Positions 4,413 to 5,894 of a DNA stretch of 5,894 bases are shown piece after piece (the first letter of the stretch is position 1; the number at the start of each line of letters is the position of its first letter). The stretch lies in the NCBI GenBank assembly GCA_945938205.1, contig CAMEUL010000102.1:1-5894 (forward strand), read 5' to 3'. The translations under genes and the position numbers were made by a program. The notes beneath the pieces are model-generated. The model had not been told where the DNA came from. It saw only the letters and a list, made by a program, of their open reading frames with translations, and did no database searches. This DNA is from an uncultured Traorella sp. (GTDB lineage Bacteria; Bacillota_I; Bacilli_A; Erysipelotrichales; Erysipelotrichaceae).

Positions 4413-5894
4413 TTACCAGCTTCCGCCACCGCCTCCACCGAAGCCTCCTCCGGAGAAGCCACCGCCACCTCCTGATGAGAATCCACCGCTACCTGACTTA
4501 GGAGGGGTGATAGAAGAAGGAAGCGTAGAATTCAAGGTATGCATTGTTGAATTGAAATAATGCATCCACATGATGGTGGAGAATACATCTCCATTAGCTC
4601 CGACATACCAATCCGGTGACTGAATATTGATTGATTCAAATTTCTTGGACCAGGTATCACTGATTCCTAAGACATACGCATAAGGAAGGATACTGTAGAA
4701 ATAGGAAGGATCATCATGCACCAGCATTTCCAAACGATCTTTTTCTGCTTCCAGAATAAACTTTTTCAATCCTAAGATCTGACCGAGCCATTTATTACCG
4801 ACAGCCGTTCTCTTTCCACTGGTTGCAATCATAAAGATCATACAGATTGTATAAACCAATGCAACTACATAAGAAATCAGATTGTTTCTTAAGTAAACAA
4901 AAGCAATGAAAAATGGTACCAAATGACAAATGCAAGCCAAAATCATCATCATGATTTTCTTTCCTGTAGAATAGGCATGTTTCTGTCGAGCAATGAATAT
5001 CCAAATCAGAGTGCTAATACTTAACAGTGGCCAAATAATCAAGAATGGGAAAATGGCAACTTCAGCCATACCCACTACTTGATAATAGGCTGCAAAGGCC
5101 AATCCTGCAGCACAGAATCCACTGAAGATCATCAGCAAGATCTGTACAGCCAAGGAAGCACCACTGAATACACGATTTTTCTTTAAATGAAAGTGATTGG
5201 AAATCATTTCCTTCGTATTTTGAATCTGATCTCCAAAATGACGATCTTTCAATTGTTTTAGTGTCACTTCATCACCGCTTGTAAACAAAGAAAGAAAGAA
5301 GGATTTTTCATAACCTGTCAAAGAATCATCGATTTCTTTGACTTTGATGAGTTTCATCTGATCACTGTCTTTATGATCAACGATCTTCAGATATCCTTTA
5401 TTCGCAAATTCAATAATGAGCGATATAACATCTTCGTTATTCACAACACCATCAATCACATAGCCAACACCGGCACTGCCTAATCCTCTAGGTGCTTCAA
5501 ATTCAACGGTCACTACTGGAGCTGTTCTTTTCCCAAATTTCAAATAAAGGATGAATGAAACAAGAAGCAAAACACCACTGAGCATGTAGATGGCCCATGA
5601 ATAATCCGCAATTGGTTGAAACTCAAAATAATTCTTTCCAAGAGGAAGATAAACCGTAAGATTATCATAATTGGATAAAGGATTTAAAATCGTTCCGGAA
5701 ATTGTATTTCCACTTTTTGAATAGATGGTATCTGTTTCACCATAAAACTTGAGTGCATCTTCATTGAAACTTTTTGGCATTTCAATCGTGAAGTGGATCT
5801 TTTCAATCGTACAGTCAAATCCTCCAATGAGATTGAAATAGAAATAATCCTGATCGATCATTAGATCACGCATCTGCATCTTGTAAGAGAGGTG
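4413..5894 (-). CDS. DUF2207 family membrane protein with Gly-rich C-terminus (5' end cut by the window)
   Basis: The frame is open to the right edge (codons HLSYK precede the Met at 5879), so the signal peptide and the start of the extracytoplasmic domain lie outside; 493 residues are visible. Counting from that Met, residues 1-90 are the end of the N-terminal beta-rich outer domain, including FYFNLIGG. A membrane helix follows at 94-113, then a cytoplasmic part with the family pattern EAPRGLGSAGVGYVIDG (128-144) and FANKGYLKI (158-166). Four more hydrophobic helices lie near 241-266, 272-297, 308-330 and 334-352. The conserved block FILEAEKDRLEML with ILPYAYVLGISDTW spans 374-410. The protein ends in a Gly-rich, Ser/Phe-containing tail closing with GGSW, typical of YciQ/DUF2207 proteins. 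Function is unknown for the family. The locally high GC at 4417-4500 comes from the Gly codons. Confidence 0.9.
   Translation of the reverse strand, partial: HLSYKMQMRDLMIDQDYFYFNLIGGFDCTIEKIHFTIEMPKSFNEDALKFYGETDTIYSKSGNTISGTILNPLSNYDNLTVYLPLGKNYFEFQPIADYSWAIYMLSGVLLLVSFILYLKFGKRTAPVVTVEFEAPRGLGSAGVGYVIDGVVNNEDVISLIIEFANKGYLKIVDHKDSDQMKLIKVKEIDDSLTGYEKSFFLSLFTSGDEVTLKQLKDRHFGDQIQNTKEMISNHFHLKKNRVFSGASLAVQILLMIFSGFCAAGLAFAAYYQVVGMAEVAIFPFLIIWPLLSISTLIWIFIARQKHAYSTGKKIMMMILACICHLVPFFIAFVYLRNNLISYVVALVYTICMIFMIATSGKRTAVGNKWLGQILGLKKFILEAEKDRLEMLVHDDPSYFYSILPYAYVLGISDTWSKKFESINIQSPDWYVGANGDVFSTIMWMHYFNSTMHTLNSTLPSSITPPKSGSGGFSSGGGGGFSGGGFGGGGGGSW

Noticed and set aside
4417..4500. GC-rich repetitive stretch that could suggest a repeat element or foreign DNA
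   Set aside because: It is the coding sequence of the Gly-rich tail normal for DUF2207 proteins.
4795..5004. Minus-strand frame of 69 residues within DUF2207
   Set aside because: It is an alternative frame of a conserved membrane segment, rich in Cys and His by chance.

Overview
The window looks like ordinary chromosome from a low-GC Bacillota, possibly a gut Erysipelotrichia-type bacterium. Reasons are the AT-rich DNA, GGAGG/GGTG-type ribosome binding sites, short U-tract terminators, standard code with TGA as stop, and gene families typical of such genomes. The genus is not resolved. No phage, insertion sequence, CRISPR array, tRNA or rRNA is visible.

Layout, left to right. (1) The last 62 codons of a + strand gene that reads as the C-terminus of glucose-6-phosphate dehydrogenase (zwf). 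(2) A two-gene + strand unit: a HAD-superfamily phosphatase/phosphoglucomutase-like protein (230-886) whose stop overlaps the start of a GNAT acetyltransferase (868-1377). (3) A divergent pair: a LysR-type regulator on the minus strand (1360-2223) and a YeiH/UPF0324-family membrane protein on the plus strand (2329-3354). The 105 bp between their starts carries overlapping promoters and three CATAA units spaced exactly 10 bp apart. (4) A strong terminator, then a DUF554 (YqgA-like) membrane protein (3417-4130). (5) Directly after its stop, a remnant of a DUF4143-type AAA ATPase (4134-4364), followed by a bidirectional terminator. (6) On the minus strand, a DUF2207 membrane protein with a Gly-rich tail (4413 to the right edge), whose N-terminus lies outside the window.

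How the genes fit together. The LysR/YeiH pair is the clearest functional unit. It matches the known divergent arrangement of yeiE/yeiH in enterobacteria, where YeiE is linked to sulfite sensing and YeiH belongs to the putative sulfate exporter family. A role in handling sulfite, sulfate or a related anion is therefore a reasonable inference, not shown by the sequence. The HAD and GNAT genes are probably translationally coupled, but their substrates cannot be read from the sequence. DUF554 and DUF2207 proteins have no settled function.

No convincing new multi-gene system is present. The points most worth a second look are the helically phased repeats in the divergent promoter, the Asp-to-Asn change in HAD motif I, and the ATPase remnant joined to the end of the DUF554 gene.
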